Counted from the stretch's first letter, positions 8,492 through 17,319 are shown. The stretch is DNA of 64,000 nucleotides from Acidisarcina polymorpha (GCF_003330725.1 NZ_CP030840.1:1302001-1366000); one strand, 5' to 3'. Notes: generated from the letters alone by a model not told the origin. A program made the numbers and translations.

Positions 8492-9544
8492 TCAAGGAAT
8501 GATGGCCGTCTTGATGTCGTTCGAGCGGTCCATCAATTTGCGGAAGACACTGTTCAGTTCCATCAACCGGGCGCGGCCGGTAATGTATTCACTACATTTG
8601 AAGCGCCCGCTCACCACCAGATCGAAGGCCCTGCGGCAGGTGGCCGGGGTATGGTGAAAGCTGGCCTTTAGGGTGATGTCGTTATAGTGCAGCCTGTTGG
8701 TGTCGAGCGAGACGCGAGTTCCTACAGCGCAGCCGCCAAAAAAATTGACCGTGCCGCCTCTGCGAACCATATCGACCGCCCACTGCCACGTCATCGGGGT
8801 AGCCGCGGCGTCAATGGCGATATCGACGCCCCGGCCTTTTTCAGTAAATCCGCGAACGGCGGCGATCACATCGCGCGTGCCGGTGGTCCGCACAATCTCT
8901 TCCGCGCCGAATAGTCGAGCGCTTTCCACTTGCTCCGGACGTTTCACCACCGCGATGACGCGCAGGCCGCTCAATGCGGCGGCATGAATAAACATGAGCC
9001 CGATCGGACCGGCGCCAATCACCGAGATCGTATCTCCAGGACGGGCCCCGCTCTCTTCCAGCCCACGAACGACACATGCCAGCGGCTCGGTCAGCGCCGC
9101 ATGCTCCAGTGGCACATGCGAGGGAACGACCAGCGTGTTCTTTTCAACAATGCGGGCGGGTATACGGATATATTCCGCATACGCTCCATTGTTAAATAAG
9201 AGGTCTTCGCAGAGATTTTCCTGCTGGCGCGCACACCAGAAACATTTACCGCATGGGGCCGAGTTCAGCGCCACGACTCGCATCCCTGCAGCGAAGCGGG
9301 TGACTCCCGCTCCAACCGCTTCAACTACCCCGGCCAATTCATGCCCGAAAAGCGCAGGCAGCGCCAGCATCTTCGCGTGATAGCCGCGGCGGTAGGTCTT
9401 GAGATCGGTGCCACAGGTAAGCGCGGCTTGGACCTCAACCACGATTTCGCCCTTCTCAGGGTGGGGCATGGGAACGCGTTCAATCCGGACATCCTCTTGT
9501 CCGTACAACACCGCCGCGTTCATTTCAGTTAGCTGAGTCAGCAT
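8492..9544 (-). CDS. Zinc-dependent alcohol dehydrogenase (MDR) in hopanoid operon
   Basis: This is a 350-aa medium-chain dehydrogenase/reductase. The GroES-like N-terminal domain has the catalytic-zinc segment LTCGTDLKTY and GHELAGVVE. The structural-zinc lobe holds four Cys in CGKCFWCARQQENLC. The Rossmann part has VIGAGPIGL. Such enzymes oxidise alcohols or reduce aldehydes with NAD(P)H. It follows a paralogous dehydrogenase by 32 bp on the same strand within the hopanoid operon, so a sugar- or side-chain-modifying step on C35 hopanoids is a reasonable idea. This role is inferred from position only. An alternative start at internal Met 8 (9523) would trim seven residues. Confidence 0.85.
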   Translation of the reverse strand: MLTQLTEMNAAVLYGQEDVRIERVPMPHPEKGEIVVEVQAALTCGTDLKTYRRGYHAKMLALPALFGHELAGVVEAVGAGVTRFAAGMRVVALNSAPCGKCFWCARQQENLCEDLLFNNGAYAEYIRIPARIVEKNTLVVPSHVPLEHAALTEPLACVVRGLEESGARPGDTISVIGAGPIGLMFIHAAALSGLRVIAVVKRPEQVESARLFGAEEIVRTTGTRDVIAAVRGFTEKGRGVDIAIDAAATPMTWQWAVDMVRRGGTVNFFGGCAVGTRVSLDTNRLHYNDITLKASFHHTPATCRRAFDLVVSGRFKCSEYITGRARLMELNSVFRKLMDRSNDIKTAIIP

Positions 9545-9576
9545 GGCACGCTATTTCTTCACTCCACGCGTGGGAC

Positions 9577-10689
9577 CTACGCCCCCGGATGGATCATGAC
9601 TTTCATCGAACTGGCACAAGGGTTAGACGCAATTTGAATTGCTTCGACCGCTTGGTCGATGGGGAACCGGTGGGAGATAAGGCGCGTCAGATCAAACCCG
9701 TTACGGTATCCCTCAAAAACCAGCTTAGCCCCTTCCTCCTGAATATCCGCGGAGGAGCTATACGAACCCATCAGGCTCTTTTCATCCATGCAAACGACTG
9801 CTGGGTCAATTGTCACCTCACCATGTTGAGTCTGAGCAAAGAGGAGAATTCTGCCGCCCGGGCGCGCTGCATCCATGGCCGTGCGGATGAGCGAATTTCC
9901 GCCGACGGCAAGAATCACGACGTCCGCGCCGCGGCCTTCACTCTCCGCTCTGGTGACGGCGATCACGTCTTCTCGGGAGGCATCGATCGGGTGGGCAAGC
10001 CCATAATTCGCAGCAATCTTATGGCGCTCCGGATATAAATCCGAGGTCAGCACCTTGGCCCCGGAACGGGAAGCCAGGCTGGCTAGCAAAATCCCTATGG
10101 GCCCCTGCCCGATCACCAGCACTGTCTCATCTGCCTCGATCTTGAGATTGCGGACCGCCTTGAAGCAGGTATTGACCGGCTCGACAAAAGCGGCCTGCTC
10201 AAAAGGCACATCGTCCGGAATCCGGACCAGTCCTCGTTTCACGATCCAATCCATCACCCGCACATACTCGGCGAATCCGCCGCCCGAGGGCTCAAACCCC
10301 GCCGTGCAGCCCACCCGTTTATAGCTGTCGCATTGGGCGAATGTCTTCTTGCGGCAGTAATAGCAATCGCCGCAGGGAACGTGGTGAAAAACCACCACCC
10401 GGTCGCCCGGCCGGAAACCGGCGACGTCACGACCTACCGCCGCGATCACCCCGGCGGTTTCATGGCCGAAGATGCGCGGCGCGGAATGGGAGCCGGTATG
10501 GATCTTTTTCAGGTCGGTTCCGCAGACGCCACAAGAGTGGACTCGGATCAGGACTTCGCCGGCCCCAATCTGGGGAACCGGCATTTCCTCCAACCGGACA
10601 TCGTTGATACCGCGGTAGACGGGCGCCTTCATCCTTGCGGGAAGAGAGCCTGCCACGGTAAATGGGCCTGTTCCAGTCATCGTTGCCAT
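9577..10689 (-). CDS. Second zinc-dependent alcohol dehydrogenase (MDR) in hopanoid operon
   Basis: This is a 370-aa MDR protein with the same architecture as its downstream neighbour. Catalytic zinc ligands lie in HSCGVCGTDLKK and FGHETAGVI, and the structural zinc Cys set in CGDCYYCRKKTFAQC. The nucleotide site is VLVIGQGPIGI. An N-terminal tail of about 19 residues precedes the usual start of the fold, so Met 20 is an alternative start. The gene lies 16 bp after hpnG, which implies one transcript. The two dehydrogenases are clearly related but well diverged, so they probably handle different substrates or successive steps. No substrate can be assigned from the sequence alone. Confidence 0.85.
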   Translation of the reverse strand: MATMTGTGPFTVAGSLPARMKAPVYRGINDVRLEEMPVPQIGAGEVLIRVHSCGVCGTDLKKIHTGSHSAPRIFGHETAGVIAAVGRDVAGFRPGDRVVVFHHVPCGDCYYCRKKTFAQCDSYKRVGCTAGFEPSGGGFAEYVRVMDWIVKRGLVRIPDDVPFEQAAFVEPVNTCFKAVRNLKIEADETVLVIGQGPIGILLASLASRSGAKVLTSDLYPERHKIAANYGLAHPIDASREDVIAVTRAESEGRGADVVILAVGGNSLIRTAMDAARPGGRILLFAQTQHGEVTIDPAVVCMDEKSLMGSYSSSADIQEEGAKLVFEGYRNGFDLTRLISHRFPIDQAVEAIQIASNPCASSMKVMIHPGA

Positions 10690-10705
10690 ATTTTCATCTC
10701 ATATC

Positions 10706-11425
10706 CTACGCTTTACCCGGGTTTTCGTCTGCGGCCAGGAATCGTTCCAGCTCGTTACATAGATTGAGTGACGCTCGCGAGCTGGCCCGCGCCATGCGGC
10801 CGACCAGCTTCCAGAGTCCCGGCCTCAGCGCCACATAAGCCGCAAAAGAACCCTCCTGGAATTGGCCTTGCGGCGAGATGAAACGCTCCATTCCCGGCAG
10901 GTCGAAGTTATACTCATCCGAAATCGCCTTGATGGAGGCAAAAGGAATCTGGTGCGCGCGGGCGGCCCGAGCGACTGATGCCGCCTCCATATCAACGAGA
11001 TCGGCAGCAAATCGCTCCCTTAAGCGATGCTTCTGTTCCGCTGAAACCACACGATCCACGGTTACGAGAAGCATGCCTTTGCCCGCGAGGTCGGTGGTTA
11101 CTGCCCCATTTGGCTCGTTGATCTCGTAAAGTTGCCCCGATGACGCGTCGATGACCGCGTGAACTGGGCAAACCGTTCCCGCCGTCAAGCCACTGTGAAG
11201 TCCCCCTGCCCAACCGGCAGAGGTAAGCTGGTGGACCGGTCCAAAACTCAACGCAGCCTCGGTAGCCAGATGGGCGCGCGCCGCACCCATGCCTGCGAAT
11301 GCGGCGATCGCCTTCTCCGAAGAGTAGACCACGACCCCTGCGGCGGTGGTCTCTCGCTTCCAATTGCGAACCAGGGGCTGCAACTCCCTCGCTAGCGCCG
11401 CGATGATAGCAATCCTGGATCTCAA
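10706..11425 (-). CDS. hpnG: HpnG, adenosylhopane nucleoside phosphorylase-type enzyme
   Basis: This 239-aa protein is of the nucleoside phosphorylase / MTA-SAH nucleosidase family, the hopanoid-associated branch. HpnG removes adenine from adenosylhopane to give a ribosyl-type hopane. The visible family signature is VDMEAASVARAA, with the Glu that holds the ribose, followed by KAISDEYNFD, where the catalytic Asp of nucleosidases is expected. The start is a TTG at 11425, one base after the hpnA stop, with GAGGAAG just upstream, so it is translationally coupled to hpnA. The identification rests on family features plus a location next to hpnA and hpnH. Confidence 0.88.
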   Translation of the reverse strand: MRSRIAIIAALARELQPLVRNWKRETTAAGVVVYSSEKAIAAFAGMGAARAHLATEAALSFGPVHQLTSAGWAGGLHSGLTAGTVCPVHAVIDASSGQLYEINEPNGAVTTDLAGKGMLLVTVDRVVSAEQKHRLRERFAADLVDMEAASVARAARAHQIPFASIKAISDEYNFDLPGMERFISPQGQFQEGSFAAYVALRPGLWKLVGRMARASSRASLNLCNELERFLAADENPGKA

Positions 11426-11426
11426 T

Positions 11427-12434
11427 TCAACGGCTTCCTCGATGGTCCCCGACGTAGCCGTTAAGCTGAAACCACTCTACGGCCGCGCGCAATGCAGGGT
11501 AGACCGGAACCTGGCGAAACCCTAATTCCCGCACCGCCTTTGCCGACGATGCGAACATCATTTTCTTGCCCATCCTCACCGCCTCTACGGTTGCTCGCGG
11601 TTCTTTACCGAGCAGTCGGCCGGTGACGTTCTCATCGAAAAAAGCAAAAGCCATGGCGACCGCATGCGGCACCTTCACCGTCGGAGAAGGGAGCCCAGTG
11701 ATCGCCGAAAGCTTATCCAGGATCTGCTTCAAGGTGAGATTTTCGCCACCGAGAATGTACCGTTCGCCAAAACTGCCCACTTCGAGTGCATCCGCGTGCG
11801 TCCTTGCTACTTCGCATACATCGACCAGGTTCAGTCCGGTATCGACATACGCCGGGAACTTGCCGTTGAGAAAGTCAACAATGATTCCTCCGGTAGGTGT
11901 GGGTTTGAGATCGTGAGGACCGACCGGCGTGGTTGGATTGAGAATCACGACCGCCTGGCCAAGCCGGGCGGCGCGGACGGCCTCTTGCTCGGCAAGATAT
12001 TTCGAACGTTTGTAATGTCCGATCATGTCGGCAAGAGAAACCGGCGTCGATTCATCGACAATCGTGCCGTCCCTCCGGAAACCCATCGTCGCCACGCTGG
12101 AGGTGTAAACGAAGCGGGGGATGCCTTGTTCGCGGGCCAGTCGAAGCAGATCTCGCGTACCGTCCACATTGGCGGCATACATCATTTTGGGGTCCCGTAC
12201 CCACAGCCGATAGTCGGCGGCCACATGCATCACCGCATCGCAGCCGCGGATCCCGATCTCCAGGGTGCTTGGGTCGCACAGATCTCCGACGAAGCTATCT
12301 CCGGCGATTCCCTTCAGATTGTCCAGCCGACTTGTCTTCCGCGTCAGCAGACGGAGACCAGCTCCCCTGTTAGCAAGTTCTCGCGCCACATGACTACCAA
12401 CAAAGCCCGTTGCGCCGGTAAGAAAAACTTTCAT
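11427..12434 (-). CDS. hpnA: HpnA, hopanoid-associated NAD-dependent epimerase/dehydratase
   Basis: This is an extended short-chain dehydrogenase of about 335 aa. The NAD-binding motif TGATGFVGSHVA lies at the very N-terminus, and the catalytic Tyr/Lys pair is seen in GHYKRSKYLAE, with the Ser/Thr in VYTSSVATMG. This matches the HpnA family found in hopanoid clusters, whose exact reaction has not been established. I chose ATG 12434 because the protein then begins MKVFLTG as the family does; a GTG at 12452 adds six residues. It is coupled to hpnG downstream. Together with the two MDR genes, this operon holds three separate nucleotide-dependent oxidoreductases. Confidence 0.88.
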   Translation of the reverse strand: MKVFLTGATGFVGSHVARELANRGAGLRLLTRKTSRLDNLKGIAGDSFVGDLCDPSTLEIGIRGCDAVMHVAADYRLWVRDPKMMYAANVDGTRDLLRLAREQGIPRFVYTSSVATMGFRRDGTIVDESTPVSLADMIGHYKRSKYLAEQEAVRAARLGQAVVILNPTTPVGPHDLKPTPTGGIIVDFLNGKFPAYVDTGLNLVDVCEVARTHADALEVGSFGERYILGGENLTLKQILDKLSAITGLPSPTVKVPHAVAMAFAFFDENVTGRLLGKEPRATVEAVRMGKKMMFASSAKAVRELGFRQVPVYPALRAAVEWFQLNGYVGDHRGSR

Positions 12435-12506
12435 ATAGAAGGAAGACGACACTCCGCGCCAGAAGTGGCGAGAGGATAAAGAAGCCCCATTCCAGTAAAT
12501 TGGCCT

Positions 12507-12932
12507 CTAGTCCAAGGCCTCTGGCTGCAGGCCTATATTTTTTTCACCCGCAGCTTTTTTCTGCTGATATTGCGCAACCCAGTGCTCCCAATGCTTGCCC
12601 GCTGCCCGGTCTTTGCCAAACTCCAGCCGGGCAATGTCAGCGTAAGAAATAGAGAGCTTCTCATTCGAATTCACCGGAAAGAGTCTCACGAACGACTCAC
12701 TCAGTGACTTGCCCGGTCGCCGGTCGAAGATGTAACCATCGAACTTGGTTCCGTCCTTGCCGGTGATCGTGATGTCACCGCGATAATCAAAAGCCTTGTC
12801 GAGAGCGGCGACGATCTCAGAATCAGACGCCAACTCAGGGATCCAGCCTTCGAGATTCTCGTGTTCGAAGCCGGCGGCGACCTCGATGCTATCGGGATCA
12901 GCTGCGGCCGGCGTTGTAACTCTTTCGCTCAA
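12507..12932 (-). CDS. Small protein translationally coupled to hpnH
   Basis: This is a 141-aa acidic soluble protein without a signal or membrane segment. Its TTG start overlaps the hpnH stop (TTGA at 12929-12932), a classic coupling arrangement that suggests matched expression with HpnH. The centre, with ITGKDGTKFDGYIFDRR and later SYADIARLEFGKDRA, reads like a small beta-barrel (SH3- or Sm-like) followed by a basic helix. I do not know the family or function. A role as a partner or chaperone of HpnH, or in handling the lipid substrate, is speculation supported only by the overlap and by the surrounding hopanoid genes. Confidence 0.75.
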   Translation of the reverse strand: MSERVTTPAAADPDSIEVAAGFEHENLEGWIPELASDSEIVAALDKAFDYRGDITITGKDGTKFDGYIFDRRPGKSLSESFVRLFPVNSNEKLSISYADIARLEFGKDRAAGKHWEHWVAQYQQKKAAGEKNIGLQPEALD

Positions 12933-14053
12933 GCGCGCAACTCCTCGACTTCTCTTTCGACGGGTTCAGAGATCTGGACAAGGGTGCCGTGACCGCCCTG
13001 CGCTGGCTTGTTCAGCAGATCGAGCGCGCCGCGATCTTCATACTTGTTGAAGAGCGTCGCCTTGACCATGCCGAGGAACCCGTTGAGCGAACCAAAGCCA
13101 TGATCGACAGCGGTCGGCTCGTATCCGCAGCTGACCATGCAGTTCGCGCACTTGGGATTTCCGCTTTCGGTCCCGTAACCGTCCCAATCGGTTAAATTCA
13201 TCAACTCTTGAAAGGTGTCGACATAACCATCCTGCAGCAGGTAACACGGTTTCTGCCAACCGAAGATGTTATATGCTGGCGAGCCCCAGGGTGTGCATTT
13301 GTAGCTCCGCTTGCCCATGAGGAACTCAAGGAAGAGCGGCGACATATTGAATTTCCAGCTTTTCTTCCGGTTAGACAGAATCGCCCGAAAGAGCCTCCGC
13401 GAACGGGCGCGCCCGAGGAAGTGCTTTTGATCCGGCGCCTTATCATAGGTATAGCCCGGTGAGAGCACAATGCCTTCAACCCCCATCGACATGACCTCGT
13501 CGAAAAAGGCGCGCACGCTGTTGGCATCGGCGCCATCAAAAAGGGTCGTGTTAGTCGTCACCCGGAAGCCGCGTTTTACGGCCTCGCGAACGCCCTCGAC
13601 AGCGATGTCATAGCCGCCTTCGCGGCAGACCGAGAAATCATGGTGTTCGCGTTGACCGTCAAGATGCACCGAGAACGTCAGGTATTTCGAAGGGGTAAAC
13701 TCCGGCAGACGCTTCTTCAATTCGAGGGCGTTAGTGCACAGATAGACGTACTTCTTGCGTGCAACCAGGCCTTCGACAATCTCGACGATTTGCGGGTGCA
13801 GCAAAGGCTCGCCGCCAGGGATGCTCACCATTGGGGCGCCGCACTCCTCGACTGCCGCAAAGCATTCCGCGGGCGAGAGATTTTTCTTGAGAATATGCGG
13901 AGGATATTGCACCTTGCCACAACCTGCGCAAGCTAGGTTACAGCGGAAAAGCGGCTCAAGCATCAGAACCAGCGGATACCGCTCGCGTCCCTTCAGCTTT
14001 TGCCCCAGGACGTACGTCGCTACCGTCCACATCTGTGAAATCGGTACAGCCAT
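12929..14053 (-). CDS. hpnH: HpnH, adenosylhopane-forming radical SAM enzyme
   Basis: This 374-aa radical SAM protein joins the 5'-deoxyadenosyl radical to diploptene, producing adenosylhopane, the first step of C35 side-chain extension. The 4Fe-4S site is CNLACAGC, with Cys at 38, 42 and 45. SIPGGEPLL is the SAM-binding GGE motif. A C-terminal Cys cluster (CTPWGSPAYNIFGWQKPC and CANCMVSCG) fits the SPASM-like tail of this family. The ATG at 14053 has a strong AAAGGAGATTGG site upstream. It is the third gene of the operon, with a 145-bp leader that contains a 15-bp direct repeat. Confidence 0.94.
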   Translation of the reverse strand: MAVPISQMWTVATYVLGQKLKGRERYPLVLMLEPLFRCNLACAGCGKVQYPPHILKKNLSPAECFAAVEECGAPMVSIPGGEPLLHPQIVEIVEGLVARKKYVYLCTNALELKKRLPEFTPSKYLTFSVHLDGQREHHDFSVCREGGYDIAVEGVREAVKRGFRVTTNTTLFDGADANSVRAFFDEVMSMGVEGIVLSPGYTYDKAPDQKHFLGRARSRRLFRAILSNRKKSWKFNMSPLFLEFLMGKRSYKCTPWGSPAYNIFGWQKPCYLLQDGYVDTFQELMNLTDWDGYGTESGNPKCANCMVSCGYEPTAVDHGFGSLNGFLGMVKATLFNKYEDRGALDLLNKPAQGGHGTLVQISEPVEREVEELRA

Positions 14054-14113
14054 GGATCCAATCTCCTTTACCTCAGCAACCGTATTCGCCGAAAGTCCCC
14101 GCTTCGGCCTTGC

Positions 14114-14149
14114 TTGATCTCCTAAGCCCTGTTGTTGATCTCCTAAGCC
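14114..14149 (-). repeat. 15-bp direct repeat between shc and hpnH
   Basis: TTGATCTCCTAAGCC occurs at 14114-14128 and again, identical, at 14135-14149, a 21-bp period or two helical turns. On the transcribed minus strand each copy reads GGCTTAGGAGATCAA and contains an AGGAG core like the true hpnH ribosome site. Possible roles are a two-site operator or decoy ribosome sites in the shc-hpnH spacer. Confidence 0.6.
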
Positions 14150-14198
14150 AGGAACTCAAGCCGCTGCGGAACTGCTTCGTGACTCCGTCCGTTTGCTG

Positions 14199-16274
14199 CT
14201 AAACACCGCGCTCCATCGACTTGCGGTAAGTGGTCAATGCCAGGAGCGGAAAATAATCGCGATAGTGGTGGTAAGCCAGATAGAACACCCGGGGAAAGCC
14301 GGTACCGGTATAGATCGCCTGTTTTTCGGCCCCTGATCCACGACTTTCATCCCAGGATCCATCCGTCCGCTGATGGCTCAGCAGCCAACGAATTCCCTTG
14401 GCCACTGAATCGCTTCGCGTATCGCCCGCCGCCAATAGCCCCAGCAACGCCCATGCGGTCTGCGACGGCGTGCTGACTCCAACCCCGCGGGTACCTGGAT
14501 CGTCATAGCTCTCGCAGCTTTCGCCCCAGCCGCCATCGGAATTCTGCACCATACGGATCCACTCCGCTGCCTGTTGAATCTGCGGCTCGTGATTCCACAC
14601 TCCGATCGCTTCCAGCCCCCGCAACACCAGGAAGGTCCCATAGATATAGTTCACGCCCCAGCGGCCAAACCAGCTTCCGTCCGGCTCCTGCTGGTCATAG
14701 ATGAACTTGATCGCTCGTTCGACCCGTTTGTCTTTGCTCGTATAACCGTAGGTAGCGAGCATCTCCAAGATCCGCCCGGTAATGTCGACGGTCGGAGGAT
14801 CCAGCATCGCGTTATGGTCAGCAAACGGAATGTACTGAAAGATCATCTTGGTGTTGTCTTTGTCGAAGCTTGCCCAGCCACCGTTCTGGCACTGCATGGC
14901 GAAGATCCAATCGATCGCCCGCTTCGAGACATCGTACTGGTAGCGCTCGCGTGGATTGTCGACCTTGTTCAGCGCAAGCAGAACCTGCGCGGAATCGTCG
15001 ACATCCGGATAAAACTCATTATTGAACTCGAAATACCACCCGCCCGGCTCGGCATTTGGCGCCTTGACCGCCCAATCCCCCTTGTGGCGGACTTCCTTCG
15101 ACAGCATCCAGTCAGCCGCCTTCAGCAAGCGAGAATCGTTGCGCGAGACTCCGGCTTCCCCAAGTGCATAGACCGCGTAAGCCGTGTCCCAGACCGGCGA
15201 CATACAGGGCTGCATCCGAAAGGTTGGCTCAATCTGATCGGGGACGCCGGGATCTTCGATGCCCAGCTTCTCGAACTCGTCCATCGCCCGGATCACCTGC
15301 GGATCGTCCACCGAATATCCAAGATGGCGTAGCGCGATGATCGAATTCAGCATGGCCGGATAGATCGCGCCCAGGCCATCCGACATTTCGAGCCGTTCCA
15401 GCATCCACTTCTCGGCTCTCTTCAGAGCGACTTGACGCAAGGGCCGGATATGGACCCGCTCGGCGAGGTGAACTAACCGGTCGGCAACCAGGAAGAAATT
15501 CCTCCAGCTCACCAGCTTCTTCCGATCGAAACGCAGCCGAAGGTCGGCGTTCTCCCGTCCGCCTACGAATAATTCGTCAATCCCCTGCTCTGGCGCCAAC
15601 TTCTTGAAAGGCTTCTTGGCGTAAAGAATGGAAAGCGGAACCAGGATCGCCCGTGACCAGGAAGAGATCTCGTAAATATTGAAATAGAACCAGTTCGGAA
15701 ACAGCACGATCTCGGGCGGCACCGCCGGCACCGCGTCGTAATCGTATTGGCCGATTGCGCAGAGATAAATTTTGGTGAAGGTGTTGCATTCCACCACTCC
15801 ACCGTGCTCCAGGATCCACTCTCTCGCCCGCTCCAGTCTGGGATCCTGAGCAGGCATCCCCATGAGCTTTCCGGCGAGGTAGCACTTTACCGACAAGCTG
15901 ATATTCGATGGACCGCCAGGATAAATCGACCATCCGCCATCTTCGTTCTGATAGCGAAGGATCTCGCTCATCGCCCGGCCCATCTTGCCAGGATCACCGG
16001 TGCCGAGCAGTACATGGCCGAAGATGTAATCGGCTTCCAGCATCGAATCTGCTTCAAGCTCGCCACACCAATAGCCGTCCGGATGTTGCTGGCCCAGCAA
16101 ATAATTCTTGGCGTGTTCAGCAGCCGCGGATACATCCTCGAGGGATGCATCGATCCTGCCGAATCTTGGCGTGGGAGGCTCGATTGGCTCCGGCGAGACT
16201 GCCTTCGATACCCCGAATTTTCCACTTGCCCTGAGTACGCTCATCTTGTCGATAATCGACCTGCTTCCATTCAT
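14199..16274 (-). CDS. shc: Squalene-hopene cyclase
   Basis: This is a 691-aa class II triterpene cyclase that turns squalene into hopene/hopanol at the inner membrane. The catalytic acid motif is DVDD near residue 425 within FYPDVDDSAQ. Several QW repeats are visible, such as QCQNGGWASFD, QEPDGSWFGRWG, QNSDGGWGE and QRTDGSWDE. Length and motif order are those of typical bacterial SHC. The ATG at 16274 is preferred over the TTG one codon earlier. It starts 19 bp after the ispH stop, so ispH and shc are almost certainly co-transcribed. The call is secure. Confidence 0.97.
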   Translation of the reverse strand: MNGSRSIIDKMSVLRASGKFGVSKAVSPEPIEPPTPRFGRIDASLEDVSAAAEHAKNYLLGQQHPDGYWCGELEADSMLEADYIFGHVLLGTGDPGKMGRAMSEILRYQNEDGGWSIYPGGPSNISLSVKCYLAGKLMGMPAQDPRLERAREWILEHGGVVECNTFTKIYLCAIGQYDYDAVPAVPPEIVLFPNWFYFNIYEISSWSRAILVPLSILYAKKPFKKLAPEQGIDELFVGGRENADLRLRFDRKKLVSWRNFFLVADRLVHLAERVHIRPLRQVALKRAEKWMLERLEMSDGLGAIYPAMLNSIIALRHLGYSVDDPQVIRAMDEFEKLGIEDPGVPDQIEPTFRMQPCMSPVWDTAYAVYALGEAGVSRNDSRLLKAADWMLSKEVRHKGDWAVKAPNAEPGGWYFEFNNEFYPDVDDSAQVLLALNKVDNPRERYQYDVSKRAIDWIFAMQCQNGGWASFDKDNTKMIFQYIPFADHNAMLDPPTVDITGRILEMLATYGYTSKDKRVERAIKFIYDQQEPDGSWFGRWGVNYIYGTFLVLRGLEAIGVWNHEPQIQQAAEWIRMVQNSDGGWGESCESYDDPGTRGVGVSTPSQTAWALLGLLAAGDTRSDSVAKGIRWLLSHQRTDGSWDESRGSGAEKQAIYTGTGFPRVFYLAYHHYRDYFPLLALTTYRKSMERGV

Positions 16275-16293
16275 CAAAGGCGGGGCACGAGTA

Positions 16294-17319
16294 TTAGGCG
16301 CTCACCGCAGGGATCGCCGGAGCGGCGGCAATCGCTTGCACGATCTCCGGGGGCAGCCCGAAGCGCACATTCTCCGGCATCACTTCTACCTCTTCGACGC
16401 TGCCAAAACCCTTTTGACGCAAATAATTTACGACGTCTTCGACCAGCACTTCCGGTGCCGATGCACCGGCCGTCAGGACCACCGTCTTGACCCCTTCCAG
16501 CCATTCCGGCTGAATCGAACTCGAATTTTCTATGAGATGACTTCGGGTGCTCAAATTACGCGATACTTCCACCAGCCGATTGGAATTCGAGCTGTTGTCC
16601 GACCCGACCACCAGCACCAGGTCCGCCTCATGAGCCACGTTCTTGACGGCCACCTGGCGATTCTCCGTGGCATAACAAATATCTTGAGAATGGGGGCCGG
16701 CAATTTTCGGAAATCGGGCTTTTAACGCGGTAATGATGTCGCGTGCTTCATCGAGGCTCAAAGTGGTCTGAGTAAGATAGGCGACCCGCTCTGGATCGGG
16801 CACCACGAGCGACTCGACCTCTTCGGCACTCGATACTACCTGGGTCACGTCTGGCGCTTCGCCCAGCGTGCCCTCGATCTCATCATGGTCGCGATGGCCG
16901 ATCAGCACCAGTGAATATCCCTGCTTGGCGAACTTGACCGCTTCGACATGGACCTTGGTCACCAGCGGGCAAGTGGCATCGATCACCTTGAGCTTGCGCT
17001 CCTTGCTGCGCTCACGCACCGCCGGCGAAACGCCATGGGCGCTATAGATCACCCGCATCCCCGAAGGAACGTCGTCGATGTCATCGACGAAAATCGCGCC
17101 CTTCTCCGCCAATTCGTTGACCACGAAGCGGTTGTGGACAATTTCCTTACGGACATAGATTGGCGCGCCGAAGGTCTCAAGTGCTATGCGAACGATGTCG
17201 ATCGCACGCACGACGCCGGCGCAGAAGCCGCGCGGCTTCAGCAAGAGAACGCGCTTCTCCGCATCGGGAAAAGCCTGAATCAGATCGGCATTGAAGGTGT
17301 TGGTTGACGTGGCTGTCAC
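16294..17319 (-). CDS. ispH: IspH, 4-hydroxy-3-methylbut-2-enyl diphosphate reductase
   Basis: This is the last enzyme of the MEP pathway, reducing HMBPP to IPP and DMAPP with a 4Fe-4S cluster. The three cluster Cys are seen in PRGFCAGVV, DATCPLVTK and SQDICYATE. Substrate-binding segments such as HNRFVV and GHRDHDE are present. The start is uncertain: a GTG at 17319 gives 341 aa, and the frame stays open to a GTG at 17376; neither has an ideal ribosome site. It opens the hopanoid operon, placing isoprenoid precursor supply and hopanoid synthesis under common control. Confidence 0.93.
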   Translation of the reverse strand: MTATSTNTFNADLIQAFPDAEKRVLLLKPRGFCAGVVRAIDIVRIALETFGAPIYVRKEIVHNRFVVNELAEKGAIFVDDIDDVPSGMRVIYSAHGVSPAVRERSKERKLKVIDATCPLVTKVHVEAVKFAKQGYSLVLIGHRDHDEIEGTLGEAPDVTQVVSSAEEVESLVVPDPERVAYLTQTTLSLDEARDIITALKARFPKIAGPHSQDICYATENRQVAVKNVAHEADLVLVVGSDNSSNSNRLVEVSRNLSTRSHLIENSSSIQPEWLEGVKTVVLTAGASAPEVLVEDVVNYLRQKGFGSVEEVEVMPENVRFGLPPEIVQAIAAAPAIPAVSA

